From: Pectobacterium parmentieri
GTDB lineage: Bacteria; Pseudomonadota; Gammaproteobacteria; Enterobacterales; Enterobacteriaceae
Assembly (NCBI RefSeq): GCF_001742145.1
Contig: NZ_CP015749.1
Coordinates: 62,001-126,000, forward strand
Length of the DNA: 64,000 nt
Direction of reading: 5' to 3'
The translations under genes and the position numbers were made by a program. A model generated the notes under the pieces. It was not told the DNA's origin. It ran no database searches and saw only the letters and a program-made list of their open reading frames with translations. This document shows positions 50,671-60,040 of the stretch, in pieces. Within the stretch, counting starts at the first letter, position 1. The number at the start of each line of letters is the position of its first letter.

Positions 50671-51148
50671 AAAAAGCGTGATGGCGTGTGTCAGTGGAAG
50701 GTCGATAAAGGCAGGAAAGCTTGTTTCTGGACGACATAGCCTGGCAATAATACCGACTCCTTAAGAGCCGGTATTATTGCCTGAAAGGCCGTGGCCGTTA
50801 CGCAAATTTCATCAGACTGTATGTAGGGTACAGCGTGGTGATCGTCACGAAGGTGCCGCTATGCGGCTATTATTTCCTGACGACGATGAAATCGTGTGGC
50901 ATGTTTGCCACGACGTTTGTTCACTCTATAAACGACAATCGAGTGTCAAACAGTGGCGTCATCCTAGCAGCCACATCAGGGAAAAAATATCTGCTGGCGC
51001 ACACTTTTGTACTAAAACAGATTGTACTAAAACTGGTCGTACTAAAATAAGACGGCCTTAAAACAAGGCGGTGCGAAGATCAATTCGTGTTAAACACCGC
51101 GTTGGCCGCCATTTTCGCGCGTAATTCAGATTTTTCCCTTTTATGGCA
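50671..51148. other. Intergenic region P450 to pspG
   Basis: A strong hairpin (50743-50781) lies 70 bp after the P450 stop. The remaining 370 bp contain overlapping short frames (for example 50777-51061) with no ribosome sites or recognisable sequence. I see nothing further. Confidence 0.5.
50743..50781. terminator. Strong hairpin after cytochrome P450
   Basis: GGCAATAATACCG (50743-50755) is exactly mirrored by CGGTATTATTGCC (50769-50781), with further pairing inward. There is no T-run, so it is a bidirectional hairpin that could stop or stabilise transcripts from either side. Confidence 0.55.
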
Positions 51149-51421
51149 TTACCACTGATTCCCATTGCGCTGACGATAGGTGTATTTTTGATAGGTATAA
51201 CGGTGCGAGTTGTAGACAGGTCGCCCGCTAAACTTGCGCCATAGCCATACCGCTGCAACGGCTAAAATTAGCCACGGTAGCACCTTTATCGCCATGCTAA
51301 ACAGCCCGCCAATCAGCATAAAAAGGGACGCCACAAACAGTGCCGCAATCACGCCCAGTAATGACACGCCCGTCAACATCAGCATGATAAAAAAGCCAAT
51401 AACGAAGAAAATTTCTAACAT
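51149..51421 (-). CDS. pspG: Phage shock protein G
   Basis: A 90-residue inner-membrane protein. MLEIFFVIGFFIMLMLTGVSLLGVIAALFVASLFMLIGG is very close to enterobacterial PspG, with a second hydrophobic stretch VLPWLILAVAAVWLW. PspG is an effector of the envelope-stress response. It lies next to dusA as in E. coli, with a sigma-54-type promoter upstream. Confidence 0.93.
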   Translation of the reverse strand: MLEIFFVIGFFIMLMLTGVSLLGVIAALFVASLFMLIGGLFSMAIKVLPWLILAVAAVWLWRKFSGRPVYNSHRYTYQKYTYRQRNGNQW

Positions 51422-51480
51422 GGTGTGCTCCTGTAGCGGTTAAACCGCAGAAAAATGAGTCTGCGTGCTACATAAGCAAT

Positions 51481-51497
51481 TACAAGAATCGTGCCAA
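51481..51497 (-). promoter_or_regulatory. Sigma-54 promoter of pspG
   Basis: On the minus strand TTGGCACGATTCTTGTA has the -24 TGGCAC and -12 TTGT elements at the correct spacing (consensus TGGCAC-N5-TTGCA; one base differs). It lies about 60 bp upstream of pspG, which in E. coli is transcribed by sigma-54 with PspF. The enhancer would be expected in 51500-51580. Confidence 0.8.
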
Positions 51498-51587
51498 GAT
51501 GCGTCGCTGATAAGTCGTTGATCTATCAGAGACGCCAGAAAGAGAAATGAGAATGTATTGGTGGAAAATACTAACTATTGGTATTTT

Positions 51588-52610
51588 TTAAACCAGATTA
51601 ACCAGCGTCAACGCACGTTCTACTACCGCAGCGTCGGCACCGGGCTTGTGGGCGTTTTCGCTGAGGTAGCGTCGCCACTGACGAGCACCGGTGATGCCTT
51701 GAAACATGCCGAGCATATGGCGTGTAATGTGGCCTAATGACGCACCGCCAGAAAGTTCGCGTTCGATGTAGGGATACATGGCTCGCACGACGCCAGCCAG
51801 ATCCGGAGCAACGGCATCAATACCAAACAGTTCACGGTCAACCTGCGCCAGAATACCGGGATTTTGGTAAGCCTCACGCCCCATCATCACGCCGTCCAGA
51901 TGTTGTAAATGCGTTTTGGCTTCTTCCAGCGTTTTAACGCCGCCGTTGATAGCGATAGTCAGTGCTGGAAAATCACGTTTGAGCTGATAAACGCGCGGAT
52001 AATCCAGCGGTGGAATTTCCCGATTCTCTTTCGGGCTAAGGCCCGATAGCCAGGCTTTGCGCGCGTGGATGATGAAGGTATCGCACTCGCCGCGCCCAGC
52101 AACGGTTTGGATAAACTCGCACAAGAATTCATAGCTGTCTTGATCGTCAATGCCGATGCGGGTTTTCACCGTAATCGGGATTGAGGTGCTGTCTTTCATT
52201 GCCTTGATGCAGTCTGCTACCAGCGCGGTTTCGCCCATCAGGCAGGCGCCGAAACGGCCATTTTGTACACGGTCTGACGGGCAACCGACGTTCAGATTGA
52301 TTTCATCATAGCCGCGCTGCTCTGCCAGTTTGGCGCATTGAGCCAATGCCGCAGGATCGCTGCCACCGAGTTGCAGCGCCAGAGGATGTTCGTCTTCGCT
52401 GTAGGCCAGATAGTCGCCTTTACCGTGAAGAATCGCGCCTGTTGTCACCATTTCGGTATACAACAGCGTCTGGCTAGTCAACTGGCGGAGAAAATAACGG
52501 CAATGACGATCGGTCCAGTCGAGCATCGGCGCGACGGAGAAGCGGTTAAGACTAGAGGCGCGGGAGTCGGCGGATACCGTGTTGCTTTTATCTGATTTTA
52601 CGTCGGTCAT
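51588..52610 (-). CDS. dusA: tRNA-dihydrouridine(20/20a) synthase
   Basis: DusA of 340 residues reduces uridine at positions 20/20a of tRNA using FMN and NADPH. FMN-barrel motifs include [18 protein letters not shown] near residue 26, the catalytic-cysteine region [33 protein letters not shown] and [10 protein letters not shown]. The N-terminal 20 residues are low-complexity, and an internal start is possible. Confidence 0.95.
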   Translation of the reverse strand: MTDVKSDKSNTVSADSRASSLNRFSVAPMLDWTDRHCRYFLRQLTSQTLLYTEMVTTGAILHGKGDYLAYSEDEHPLALQLGGSDPAALAQCAKLAEQRGYDEINLNVGCPSDRVQNGRFGACLMGETALVADCIKAMKDSTSIPITVKTRIGIDDQDSYEFLCEFIQTVAGRGECDTFIIHARKAWLSGLSPKENREIPPLDYPRVYQLKRDFPALTIAINGGVKTLEEAKTHLQHLDGVMMGREAYQNPGILAQVDRELFGIDAVAPDLAGVVRAMYPYIERELSGGASLGHITRHMLGMFQGITGARQWRRYLSENAHKPGADAAVVERALTLVNLV

Positions 52611-52755
52611 GGTTTGTCAGTCATCATTTCGTGTGTTTTGGCGGTGTTGTCTGAGGTTACCTTTGCTGGCGCGGGATTGTAGCACAGGGAATAGGTCGTG
52701 GCAGATAGCGATCTTGTTTCATATCAGGGAACATGCGTCTTCATTTCCAGTAACC

Positions 52756-52783
52756 GCCTCGACCGTTTCGTCGAGGCTTTTTT
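52756..52783 (+). terminator. Hairpin with T-run between dusA and the 97-residue gene
   Basis: GCCTCGAC-CGTTTC-GTCGAGGC forms an eight-bp GC-rich stem followed by six T on the plus strand. No plus-strand gene ends here, so it may act on readthrough or serve the leftward gene in reverse. It lies 24 bp beyond the stop of the gene at 52807. Confidence 0.5.
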
Positions 52784-52806
52784 GATCAAGACGCCCCGTG
52801 GATAAA

Positions 52807-53100
52807 TTAATGCAGCTCAACTTCCCAGTCTTCATAAGGTGGTTCAACGGTGAAACTGGGATCACAGTATTGTCGTAAATAGTCTGTTGCCCGTTTTTCG
52901 GCATATTTGGCGTTCAGTACGTTACCGTCTTCATCCAGCTCTAACACATTGGCGTAGATCGCGAAGACTTGTTCAAACGCGCTGGGTTCTTTGCCGTACA
53001 GCGAAAGGTAATCAATGCCTTCAAGCGTATTTTGGGTGCCGCTAGCCATGAAATAGGCGAAGGTTCTTAATGCACTGCTAAAGTTGTGGCTTAATTTCAT
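52807..53100 (-). CDS. Hypothetical small acidic protein, possible immunity gene
   Basis: A 97-residue soluble protein starting MKLSHNFSSALRTFAYFMASGTQNTLEGIDYLSLYG, with GGGAGA nine bases upstream of the ATG at 53100. It is acidic towards the C-terminus (EPPYEDWEVELH). Small acidic proteins directly downstream of an orphan C-terminal fragment often act as immunity proteins, and such a fragment lies at 53137-53325. I do not recognise the family with confidence. Confidence 0.6.
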   Translation of the reverse strand: MKLSHNFSSALRTFAYFMASGTQNTLEGIDYLSLYGKEPSAFEQVFAIYANVLELDEDGNVLNAKYAEKRATDYLRQYCDPSFTVEPPYEDWEVELH

Positions 53101-53136
53101 GGTAACTTTTCTCCCGTTATTGACTACTTTGCGCAT

Positions 53137-53325
53137 TTATAGCTCATCAATCGGTGTCAGCCCGCCGTATTCATCAGAGTAAACGTATTTTCCAGCAATT
53201 ACGCTGGGCGCATAGCTCTCATGTTGCTTCCTTCTCAACGAGATTGATGAATAAACGCGGTAGTGCGCTGATTGATCACGAAGGAGATACTTTAGCGGTT
53301 TGCAGGGATGAGATACAAACTGCAT
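53137..53325 (-). pseudogene. Possible C-terminal remnant of a lost larger protein
   Basis: A 62-codon frame whose last part, SYAPSVIAGKYVYSDEYGGLTPIDEL, looks like a genuine protein tail, while the first part looks non-coding. It ends 36 bp before the small acidic gene on the same strand, the usual spacing of toxin tail to immunity gene. No upstream body of such a protein exists. This reading is speculative. Confidence 0.3.
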
Positions 53326-53390
53326 CGAGAACGAAAAGGAAAGAGAGCAGGCTATTGGCTTGCTCCCTTGAGAAAGGTGGGGCGCTGTGA

Positions 53391-54047
53391 TTATGCGGTT
53401 GCGTGATTGACCATCTGTGTGAGCATGTTACGCCACGCTTCTACCTGACCGAGGTAGTTTGCCGCGGGTATTTGTTGGAAATTCCCGTTGGCATCTTCTA
53501 GCGCAAAAGTAGGAAAACCTTGTCCGCGCACTTTTGCCAGAAGTTCCCGGCTGGCGTTGATATGCTGTGACAGTGTTTCTGCTCGAACAAACGCCAACTC
53601 CGTGCAGAAGGCATCGCCATCCAGGCCGATTGCTTCTGCACATTGACGCAGCACTGCGGTATCGACGATCTTGAGACCGGAAACATAGTGTGCTTGCTCA
53701 ATCTGGTACAGCATTGCCATGCCTTTGTCGTCCATGGCTTCCGCAGCCAGTACAGCAGCCGTCGGCGGCGCAGAATCCAGTACGACGCTGGTATCGCGCA
53801 GCAGCCCTTCGTAATAAGCTTCTCCGAAAGTCTGCCCGGTTAACTGCGCAATACGGCGATCGTGAGGGATGACATAATCGTGCCACTCTGGGGTGATAGT
53901 CCGGCTATTGCTGCCGGTCATCATACCGCCACCGTGGAGGATCAGGTCCAGTCCGTCAATCTCCTGCGCCGCCAGCGCGAGTGGGGCGGCGCCGTAGCAC
54001 CAGCCGCACAAGGGATCGTAAATATAATGCAGTCTTACTGCGGCCAC
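53391..54047 (-). CDS. DsbA-family thioredoxin-fold protein
   Basis: A 218-residue protein with the redox motif DPLCGWCYG at residues 11-19 (Cys14 and Cys17) and a DsbA-like helical insertion. The cis-proline region is GQGFPTFALED. It has no signal peptide, so it belongs to the cytoplasmic DsbA/FrnE-like branch. Its start lies inside the 3' end of the metallo-beta-lactamase-like gene (13-base overlap), so the two are co-expressed. Confidence 0.85.
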   Translation of the reverse strand: MAAVRLHYIYDPLCGWCYGAAPLALAAQEIDGLDLILHGGGMMTGSNSRTITPEWHDYVIPHDRRIAQLTGQTFGEAYYEGLLRDTSVVLDSAPPTAAVLAAEAMDDKGMAMLYQIEQAHYVSGLKIVDTAVLRQCAEAIGLDGDAFCTELAFVRAETLSQHINASRELLAKVRGQGFPTFALEDANGNFQQIPAANYLGQVEAWRNMLTQMVNHATA

Positions 54048-54916
54048 TTCATCTCACCTTTCAGAACTTGCGCGCTCAGTTCAAGACCCGATTCTTCTTT
54101 CAGCGTCGGGTAGTGTTTCTTCATTGCGGCGATCAGTTCGGCAGAATTTTTGCTTTTCGCCAGCTCTTTTTCTACCGTCTCCAAATATTGCAGCGTGAAC
54201 GTCACGTTTTTCAGGGTGTAATCTGTTGGCGCGATGAAATGGCCCGGTACAACGGTGGTCGGTTTCAGCGCTTCAATGGATTTCAATGTTTCACGCCAGT
54301 GAACACGAGATTCCGGTGTTTGGGTATCGGCAAGCCAGACGTGGATGTTGGCAGACACTGGAATACCGCCAACAACGGCTTTCAGCGAAGGAATCCAGAC
54401 GTAAGTGCGATCCGGCGTTGGCCCTTTCAGTCCTTTCACTTCCAGTTTTTTACCATCAACGGTAAAGCTATCGCCTGCCAATAGTTGAGGAACAACGATC
54501 TCTTTCGGTGCGTTTTCTTTCAGAACCGGGCCCCAGTGTGCCACTTTGCCGTCTTTGCTCGCGTTGATGGCATCGATAGTGGCTTGGGTCGCAATGATTT
54601 TAGCGTCTGGGAACGCGGCTTTAATCACATCCAGACCGAAGTAGTAGTCAGGGTCGGAATGGCTGATATAGACGGTAGTCAGTTTTTTGCCAGTGGCTTT
54701 GATGCGATCAACCAGCGTTTGAGCATCGTTACGCTGGAACTGTGCATCAATCAGAGCAACTTCTTTATCGCCGCTGATAATCTCAGAAGAAACCGGGAAC
54801 ACACTCGCTTCGCCTGGATTAAATACGTCGATTTTTAACTCGGCGGCGTTGGCCGCAGAAGCCAGACCCAGTGATGCAGCGAGTAACGATACGGTAAAAG
54901 CGATAGATTTAGACAT
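54035..54916 (-). CDS. Exported metallo-beta-lactamase-fold protein
   Basis: A 293-residue protein with a clear Sec signal (MSKSIAFTVSLLAASLGLASAANAAE). The central motif reads YISHSDPDYYFG where active enzymes have HxHxDH, so two histidines are replaced. Later family features (VGGIPVSANIHVWLADT, VVPGHF) remain. The enzyme may be altered in metal binding or use a variant site. It is divergent from a LysR-type regulator. Confidence 0.82.
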   Translation of the reverse strand: MSKSIAFTVSLLAASLGLASAANAAELKIDVFNPGEASVFPVSSEIISGDKEVALIDAQFQRNDAQTLVDRIKATGKKLTTVYISHSDPDYYFGLDVIKAAFPDAKIIATQATIDAINASKDGKVAHWGPVLKENAPKEIVVPQLLAGDSFTVDGKKLEVKGLKGPTPDRTYVWIPSLKAVVGGIPVSANIHVWLADTQTPESRVHWRETLKSIEALKPTTVVPGHFIAPTDYTLKNVTFTLQYLETVEKELAKSKNSAELIAAMKKHYPTLKEESGLELSAQVLKGEMKWPQ

Positions 54917-55023
54917 GGTGATACTCCACAGGTATGACAGAAAGTGGGTTCATGTTATGTTGCATTAATCGTACGAAAAACCGCAAAATTGGCAATTGTT
55001 TGTTGCACAAAACGGACTAATCT

Positions 55024-55941
55024 ATGGATCGCATTACGGCTGCTGAAGTGTTTGTCACTATTATAGATCGCGGCAGCATGATCGCAGCGGCAGAGACGCT
55101 GGATATGTCCCGGGCGATGGTAACGCGCTATCTGGCAGAGATGGAGACGTGGGCAGGCGCGCGGTTATTGCATCGCACTACGCGCAAGTTGAGCCTGACT
55201 GATGCGGGGGAAAAAACGCTGGTGCGTTGTCGGGAGATGCTAGCGTTGACGGCGGACATGCGCGTCGAGGCTGATACTGGCAATGCCATGTTAAGCGGCT
55301 TGCTGCGACTCAGTTGTTCGCAGTCGCTGGCGCAGGGGGCGATCGGCATGGCGATCACCACTTTCTTGCGGCACCATCCTCGGCTCGCTATCGATCTGCA
55401 AATGAACAATCGGTCAGTGAATCTGGTTGAGGAGCGTATCGATCTGGCGTTGCGTATTACCAACGAACTTGATCCCAATTTGATCGCGCGCCCGCTGGCA
55501 AGCTGTGAGTCGGTATTGTGTGCGTCACCGTCTTATCTGAATGAGCATGGTATTCCGCGACAGCTTACCGATCTTTCGGTGCATAACTGCCTGACCTATA
55601 CCTATTTTGGCAAAAGCCTGTGGCATTTTTCCCGCGATGATGAAAAGTTTACGATTCCCGTCAGCGGAAACCTGAGCGGTAATGAATCGCTCGTGCTGCT
55701 GTCAGGCGCGCTGGAAGGGGCGGGGATTGCGCTGCAACCGCGCTATTCCGTGACGCCTTATCTCGCTAGCGGGCAGTTGGTCGCGCTGTTGCCAGAATAT
55801 CGCCCGCAGGCGATGGGTATTTACGGTATTTACACCTCGCGCCGTCAGATGCCCGCTGCGCTGCGAACGCTGTTAGATTTTCTGGTGGACTGGTTTGCTC
55901 ACGATCCGCGCTGGCGGACGCTGACCCAGAAAGCGGTGTAA
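55024..55941 (+). CDS. LysR-family regulator of the MBL/DsbA pair
   Basis: A 305-residue regulator with the N-terminal helix-turn-helix SMIAAAETLDMSRAMVTRYLAEMETWAGARLLHRTTRKLSLT and a LysR substrate domain. It is transcribed divergently from the metallo-beta-lactamase/DsbA genes across a 107-bp AT-rich gap, which makes those genes its likely targets. Confidence 0.88.
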   Translation: MDRITAAEVFVTIIDRGSMIAAAETLDMSRAMVTRYLAEMETWAGARLLHRTTRKLSLTDAGEKTLVRCREMLALTADMRVEADTGNAMLSGLLRLSCSQSLAQGAIGMAITTFLRHHPRLAIDLQMNNRSVNLVEERIDLALRITNELDPNLIARPLASCESVLCASPSYLNEHGIPRQLTDLSVHNCLTYTYFGKSLWHFSRDDEKFTIPVSGNLSGNESLVLLSGALEGAGIALQPRYSVTPYLASGQLVALLPEYRPQAMGIYGIYTSRRQMPAALRTLLDFLVDWFAHDPRWRTLTQKAV

Positions 55942-55952
55942 CGAGCTAGGCG

Positions 55953-56873
55953 CTACTGCCGTAAGACTTGTTCCAGACGTGAAGGCACGCTTGCGGCGTA
56001 CTGCTTGAGTTGTTCAATGACGGTATCGACGAGCGCTGACGCTGGGCGGTGTAGCGGGCGGATCAGGCTGACGGTAAAGGGGACATCGATACTGAAAGAC
56101 CGCACGACCACGCCGGAGGCCGCATAATCCAAAGCAGTGAGCGGGTTAACGATGGACAGCCCGATGCCTGCCCTCACCATCGCACACACCGATGCTGCGC
56201 TGTGGGTTTCCAGCACCATCCGGCGGGACACGCCCTGATCCTGAAACAGGTTGTCTAGCAACTGGCGATAGCTGTCGGCACTCGACAGGCTAATAAAGGG
56301 TTGATGAGAAAAATCCTGCGGTGTGAGCACCGCTTTTTGTGCCAGTGGATGTCTGGCAGGCAGCACACACACTTCATTTAATAACATCAGCGTTTGCCGA
56401 TCTGTACCGGCTGGCGTGAGGCTGTTTTCGGTTAACCCTAAATCATGACGCTGTGCGGATAGCCACTCTTCCAGCAGCGGCGATTCCTGCGGAATGATGT
56501 GCAGATTAAGCAGCGGATAGCGGGCCAGCAGCGGCTTGCAAACGTCAGGCAGTAGCGACTGTGAGAACACGGGCAGGCAGGCAATGGAAAGCTGAGCCTG
56601 CTGAAAACGGCGAATATCACGGGCGGCGTTGATGATCCGTTCTAGTCCATAGTAAGAGCGCTGCACTTCTTCAAATAGCTGTAACCCCTGTGCGGTGGGG
56701 TAAAGCCTGCCGCGCAGTCGCTCGAACAGCGTCATCTGAATCAGTTTCTCAAAGCGTGCCAGCTCGCGGCTGACGGTCGGCTGCGATGTATTCAGTAGCG
56801 CTGCCGCTTCCGTCAGATTCCCGGTCGTCATAACCGCATGGAAAATCTCGATGTGTCGTAAAGATATTGCCAT
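55953..56873 (-). CDS. lysR: LysR, activator of lysA
   Basis: A 306-residue regulator that closely resembles enterobacterial LysR (MAISLRHIEIFHAVMTTGNLTEAAALLNTSQPTVSRELARFEK, SPLLEEWLSAQRHDLGLTE, ETHSAASVCAMVRAGIG). I used the ATG at 56873 after GGGGGAA; a longer frame begins at 56918. It is divergent from lysA as in E. coli and senses diaminopimelate and lysine. Confidence 0.95.
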   Translation of the reverse strand: MAISLRHIEIFHAVMTTGNLTEAAALLNTSQPTVSRELARFEKLIQMTLFERLRGRLYPTAQGLQLFEEVQRSYYGLERIINAARDIRRFQQAQLSIACLPVFSQSLLPDVCKPLLARYPLLNLHIIPQESPLLEEWLSAQRHDLGLTENSLTPAGTDRQTLMLLNEVCVLPARHPLAQKAVLTPQDFSHQPFISLSSADSYRQLLDNLFQDQGVSRRMVLETHSAASVCAMVRAGIGLSIVNPLTALDYAASGVVVRSFSIDVPFTVSLIRPLHRPASALVDTVIEQLKQYAASVPSRLEQVLRQ

Positions 56874-56994
56874 TATGTTCCCCCCTATCCATATCATAGA
56901 TGAATAGAGTCTGCTCAAAACGATATTTGTTTACCAGAATGGTAATTTTTATAGTGGCTATCAACCACGATTAACCCGTAATTGGTAATTATTT

Positions 56995-58257
56995 ATGCCC
57001 CACGATCTGAATGACCTCACTCATGCTCTGAACGCGCAAAACCTGCGTGAACTGCCTGCCCGTTTTGGTTGCCCGGTGTGGGCCTATGACGCTCAAACCA
57101 TCGTTAACCGCATCGCCCAACTTCGTCAGTTCGATACGATTCGCTTCGCGCAGAAGGCGTGTTCCAACACGCATATTTTGCGCCTGATGCGTGAACATGG
57201 GGTGAAAGTCGATTCAGTCTCGCTGGGGGAAATTGAGCGTGCGCTGGTGGCGGGGTTTGTGCCGGGTACTGATGCTCATGAGATCGTCTTTACCGCCGAT
57301 CTGCTGGATCGCCCGACGCTGCAACGCGTTGCCGAACTGAATATCCCAGTGAACGCGGGTTCGGTCGATATGCTGGAACAGCTTGGGCAACAGTCGCCGG
57401 GGCATCCGGTATGGCTGCGTGTGAATCCGGGTTTTGGTCATGGTCATAGTCAGAAAACCAATACCGGTGGCGAGAACAGCAAGCACGGCATCTGGTATGG
57501 CGATTTGCCGCTGGCGCTGGAACACATTCAGCGCTATCAGTTGAAGCTGGTGGGGATCCACATGCACATTGGTTCCGGCGTGGATTACGGCCATTTGGAA
57601 CAAGTGTGCGAGGCGATGGTTCAGCAGGTCGTTGAGCTGGGTCAGGATATTGAGGCGATTTCAGCGGGCGGCGGGCTGTCGATTCCCTATCGTCACGGCG
57701 AAGAAGCGATTGATACCGAACACTATTACGGGCTGTGGAACGCCGCGCGGGAGAAAATTGCTACGCATCTCGGCCATCCGGTCACGCTGGAAATTGAACC
57801 TGGGCGCTTTCTGGTCGCGGAATCTGGCGTGCTGGTGGCGGAAGTGCGGGCGATAAAATCCATGGGCAGCCGCCACTTTGTGCTGGTCGATGCCGGGTTT
57901 AACGATCTGATGCGTCCTGCGATGTACGGCAGCTATCACCATGTGTCTCTGTTGTCGGGCGACGGCCGCGATATCAGCCAGTCCACGTTGCGAGACAGTG
58001 TGATTGCAGGGCCGCTGTGTGAATCCGGCGATGTGTTTACCCAGCAAGCAGGCGGTGGTGTAGAAACCTTCCCGCTACCGGAAGCACAGGTTGGCGACTA
58101 TCTGGTCTTCCATGATACCGGTGCATACGGCGCATCGATGTCCTCTAACTACAACAGCCGTCCATTGCTGCCGGAAGTGTTGTTTGAAAACGGCGAACCG
58201 CGCCTAATCCGCCGCCGTCAGACGCTGGAAGCGCTGCTGGCGCTGGAAGCGCTTTAA
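56995..58257 (+). CDS. lysA: Diaminopimelate decarboxylase
   Basis: LysA of 420 residues catalyses the last step of lysine synthesis. The PLP-lysine lies in RFAQKACSNTHIL near residue 54. Other motifs are HIGSGVDY, EPGRFLVAESG and the C-terminal GPLCESGDVF. It is transcribed away from lysR with 121 bp between them. Confidence 0.97.
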   Translation: MPHDLNDLTHALNAQNLRELPARFGCPVWAYDAQTIVNRIAQLRQFDTIRFAQKACSNTHILRLMREHGVKVDSVSLGEIERALVAGFVPGTDAHEIVFTADLLDRPTLQRVAELNIPVNAGSVDMLEQLGQQSPGHPVWLRVNPGFGHGHSQKTNTGGENSKHGIWYGDLPLALEHIQRYQLKLVGIHMHIGSGVDYGHLEQVCEAMVQQVVELGQDIEAISAGGGLSIPYRHGEEAIDTEHYYGLWNAAREKIATHLGHPVTLEIEPGRFLVAESGVLVAEVRAIKSMGSRHFVLVDAGFNDLMRPAMYGSYHHVSLLSGDGRDISQSTLRDSVIAGPLCESGDVFTQQAGGGVETFPLPEAQVGDYLVFHDTGAYGASMSSNYNSRPLLPEVLFENGEPRLIRRRQTLEALLALEAL

Positions 58258-58353
58258 TCAACTCGTATACTCCTAGTGTTGTCAACGCACTGAACGCGCA
58301 GCGCCGGAACATCACCTTTACGGCGCGTAGCGTGTACTAATAATATTAAGGGG

Positions 58354-58389
58354 GGCCGCGAGTGTGGATTAGCACGCGGCCTCCTTTTT
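58354..58389 (+). terminator. Intrinsic terminator of lysA
   Basis: GGCCGCG and CGCGGCC form a seven-bp GC stem (plus weak inner pairing) followed by TCCTTTTTG. It lies about 100 bp after the lysA stop. Confidence 0.8.
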
Positions 58390-58527
58390 GTTTGCGCTGG
58401 TCTTTTGTGCCTTTTTACCCCTGCCTGACCAACCTTCGTTTCTGATGTAGTCAAATCACAATGTGATAAACCTCTCGCTATCTTGTTCTCTGACACAGTT
58501 TTTTTTATTCAAATGCCCATTTTTTTC

Positions 58528-58539
58528 GTGTCTGGACAC
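58528..58539. promoter_or_regulatory. Short inverted repeat upstream of the GntP operon
   Basis: GTGTCTGGACAC is a 5-2-5 inverted repeat about 190 bp before the permease start. It could be an operator, perhaps for the CdaR-like regulator encoded at the end of the cluster; no consensus was compared. Confidence 0.35.
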
Positions 58540-58726
58540 ATAGGTCGATTTATTAGGAAAGCATAGAATAACTATCGTGAAATATTAATAGGGCGAGGTT
58601 TGAACGCTATTATTCATTAAGTGTTAATAAAATTAAAAACATCATTTAATACAAATCGGCCAGAGAAAAGATTTGTATTCGTACCCTGCTGTCTATTTTT
58701 TATAAAAAACAAGAAGAGGTTTAATT

Positions 58727-60031
58727 ATGCATGCAATGGAACCCCTTGGCTGGTATGGGGCTTTAATAGGTTTGTTTGTTGCTATAATTCTTATTCTAAG
58801 AAAGGTTAATCCCGTCTATTCTTTATTTTTTGGTGCCATCATTGGCGCTGTGATTGGCGGAGCCAATTTAGATCAAACCATTTCATTATTAACCTCCGGC
58901 ACACAAAGCGTGATGGGCACCGTTATCCGTGTATTGGCGGCGGGTGTTTTAGCGGGTGTGATGATGGAGTCAGGGGCCGCAGAAACGATTGCTCAGGCAA
59001 TCGTAAGAAAAATGGGGGAAGGAAAAGCCATTTTAGCCCTGACGTTAGCGACGATGATTATTACTTCCGTTGGCGTATTTATTCCTGTTGCCGTGTTAAT
59101 TGTTGCACCGATCGCGCTATCTGTTGGGAATAAAATGGGCGTGTCAAAGTTGGCATTGTTATTGGCACTGTCTGGCGGCGGAAAAGCGGGCAATATTATT
59201 TCACCGAATCCAAATACTATTGCTGCCGCGAATGGGTTTCACCTGAGCTTGAGTGATGTGATGATTGCCGGTTTTATTCCTGCGGTTTGCGGCATGGTAA
59301 TGGCTGTGATCGTCGCCACATTACTGAAAAACAAAGGCGTCAAGGTCAGCGAACAGGAAGCGAATGCGTTGTCTGCGACAACCAGTGACAAGGCCTATCC
59401 GACGCTTGGCAAAGCGATTGTGGCACCGTTGGTTGCCGTTGTTCTGCTGATGCTTAATCCCATTGGTTCTATTTTGCATATCAACCTGCTCTCTTCCTTT
59501 AAACTTGATGCGATGTATGTATTGCCGCTGGCGGGATTTATTGGTTTGGTCGCGATGGGGCAGCAACACAAAATGTTGGCTTATACGGCATCCGGTTTGG
59601 AGAAAATGACTGCTACCGTGCTGATTTTAATTGGTGCAGGCGCGATTGCTGGGTTAATTTCCGCTTCAAATTTATCGATACAGGTTGTCGCATTAATTAA
59701 TGTTCTTGGTATTTCTGGCACCTTCCTGGCACCGATATCAGGTATTTTGATGGCTGCTGCTACGGCATCAACATCCACTGGCGTTATTTTAGCGACAGGA
59801 ACATTTGGTGATGCTATTTCACATGTTGGCGCTCCTCCTATTTCTTCTGCCGTTATGGTTCATACAGGCGCTACCGTTATTGACTCTTTGCCGCAGGGTA
59901 ATTATTTCCACGTCACAGCACAAAGCATGAATATGAGTATTCGGCAACGTATGGCCTTAATTCCTTATGAGGCGCTGGTGGGGGGGACAATGGCCATTGT
60001 CTCAACGGTTTTGTACGGTTTTGTTTTATAA
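58727..60031 (+). CDS. GntP-family organic acid permease
   Basis: A 434-residue permease with about 12 transmembrane segments and the family stretches SGGGKAGNIISPNPNTIAAANGF and GVILATGTFGDAISHVGAPPISSAVMVHTGA. GntP transporters carry gluconate and related sugar acids. The following glycerate kinase gene suggests glycerate, and the CdaR-like gene suggests sugar diacid intermediates. AAGAGG precedes the ATG. Confidence 0.9.
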   Translation: MHAMEPLGWYGALIGLFVAIILILRKVNPVYSLFFGAIIGAVIGGANLDQTISLLTSGTQSVMGTVIRVLAAGVLAGVMMESGAAETIAQAIVRKMGEGKAILALTLATMIITSVGVFIPVAVLIVAPIALSVGNKMGVSKLALLLALSGGGKAGNIISPNPNTIAAANGFHLSLSDVMIAGFIPAVCGMVMAVIVATLLKNKGVKVSEQEANALSATTSDKAYPTLGKAIVAPLVAVVLLMLNPIGSILHINLLSSFKLDAMYVLPLAGFIGLVAMGQQHKMLAYTASGLEKMTATVLILIGAGAIAGLISASNLSIQVVALINVLGISGTFLAPISGILMAAATASTSTGVILATGTFGDAISHVGAPPISSAVMVHTGATVIDSLPQGNYFHVTAQSMNMSIRQRMALIPYEALVGGTMAIVSTVLYGFVL

Positions 60032-60040
60032 GGTAGCGAG

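Larger units (their letters stand above)
58258..58726. other. Intergenic region lysA to GntP permease
   Basis: It holds the lysA terminator (58354-58389), a short inverted repeat at 58528-58539 and the AT-rich promoter region of the next operon. Small frames on either strand look like chance. Confidence 0.6.

Noticed and set aside
50777..51061. Short plus-strand frames between P450 and pspG
   Set aside because: No ribosome sites or family resemblance; they begin within or next to a strong hairpin.
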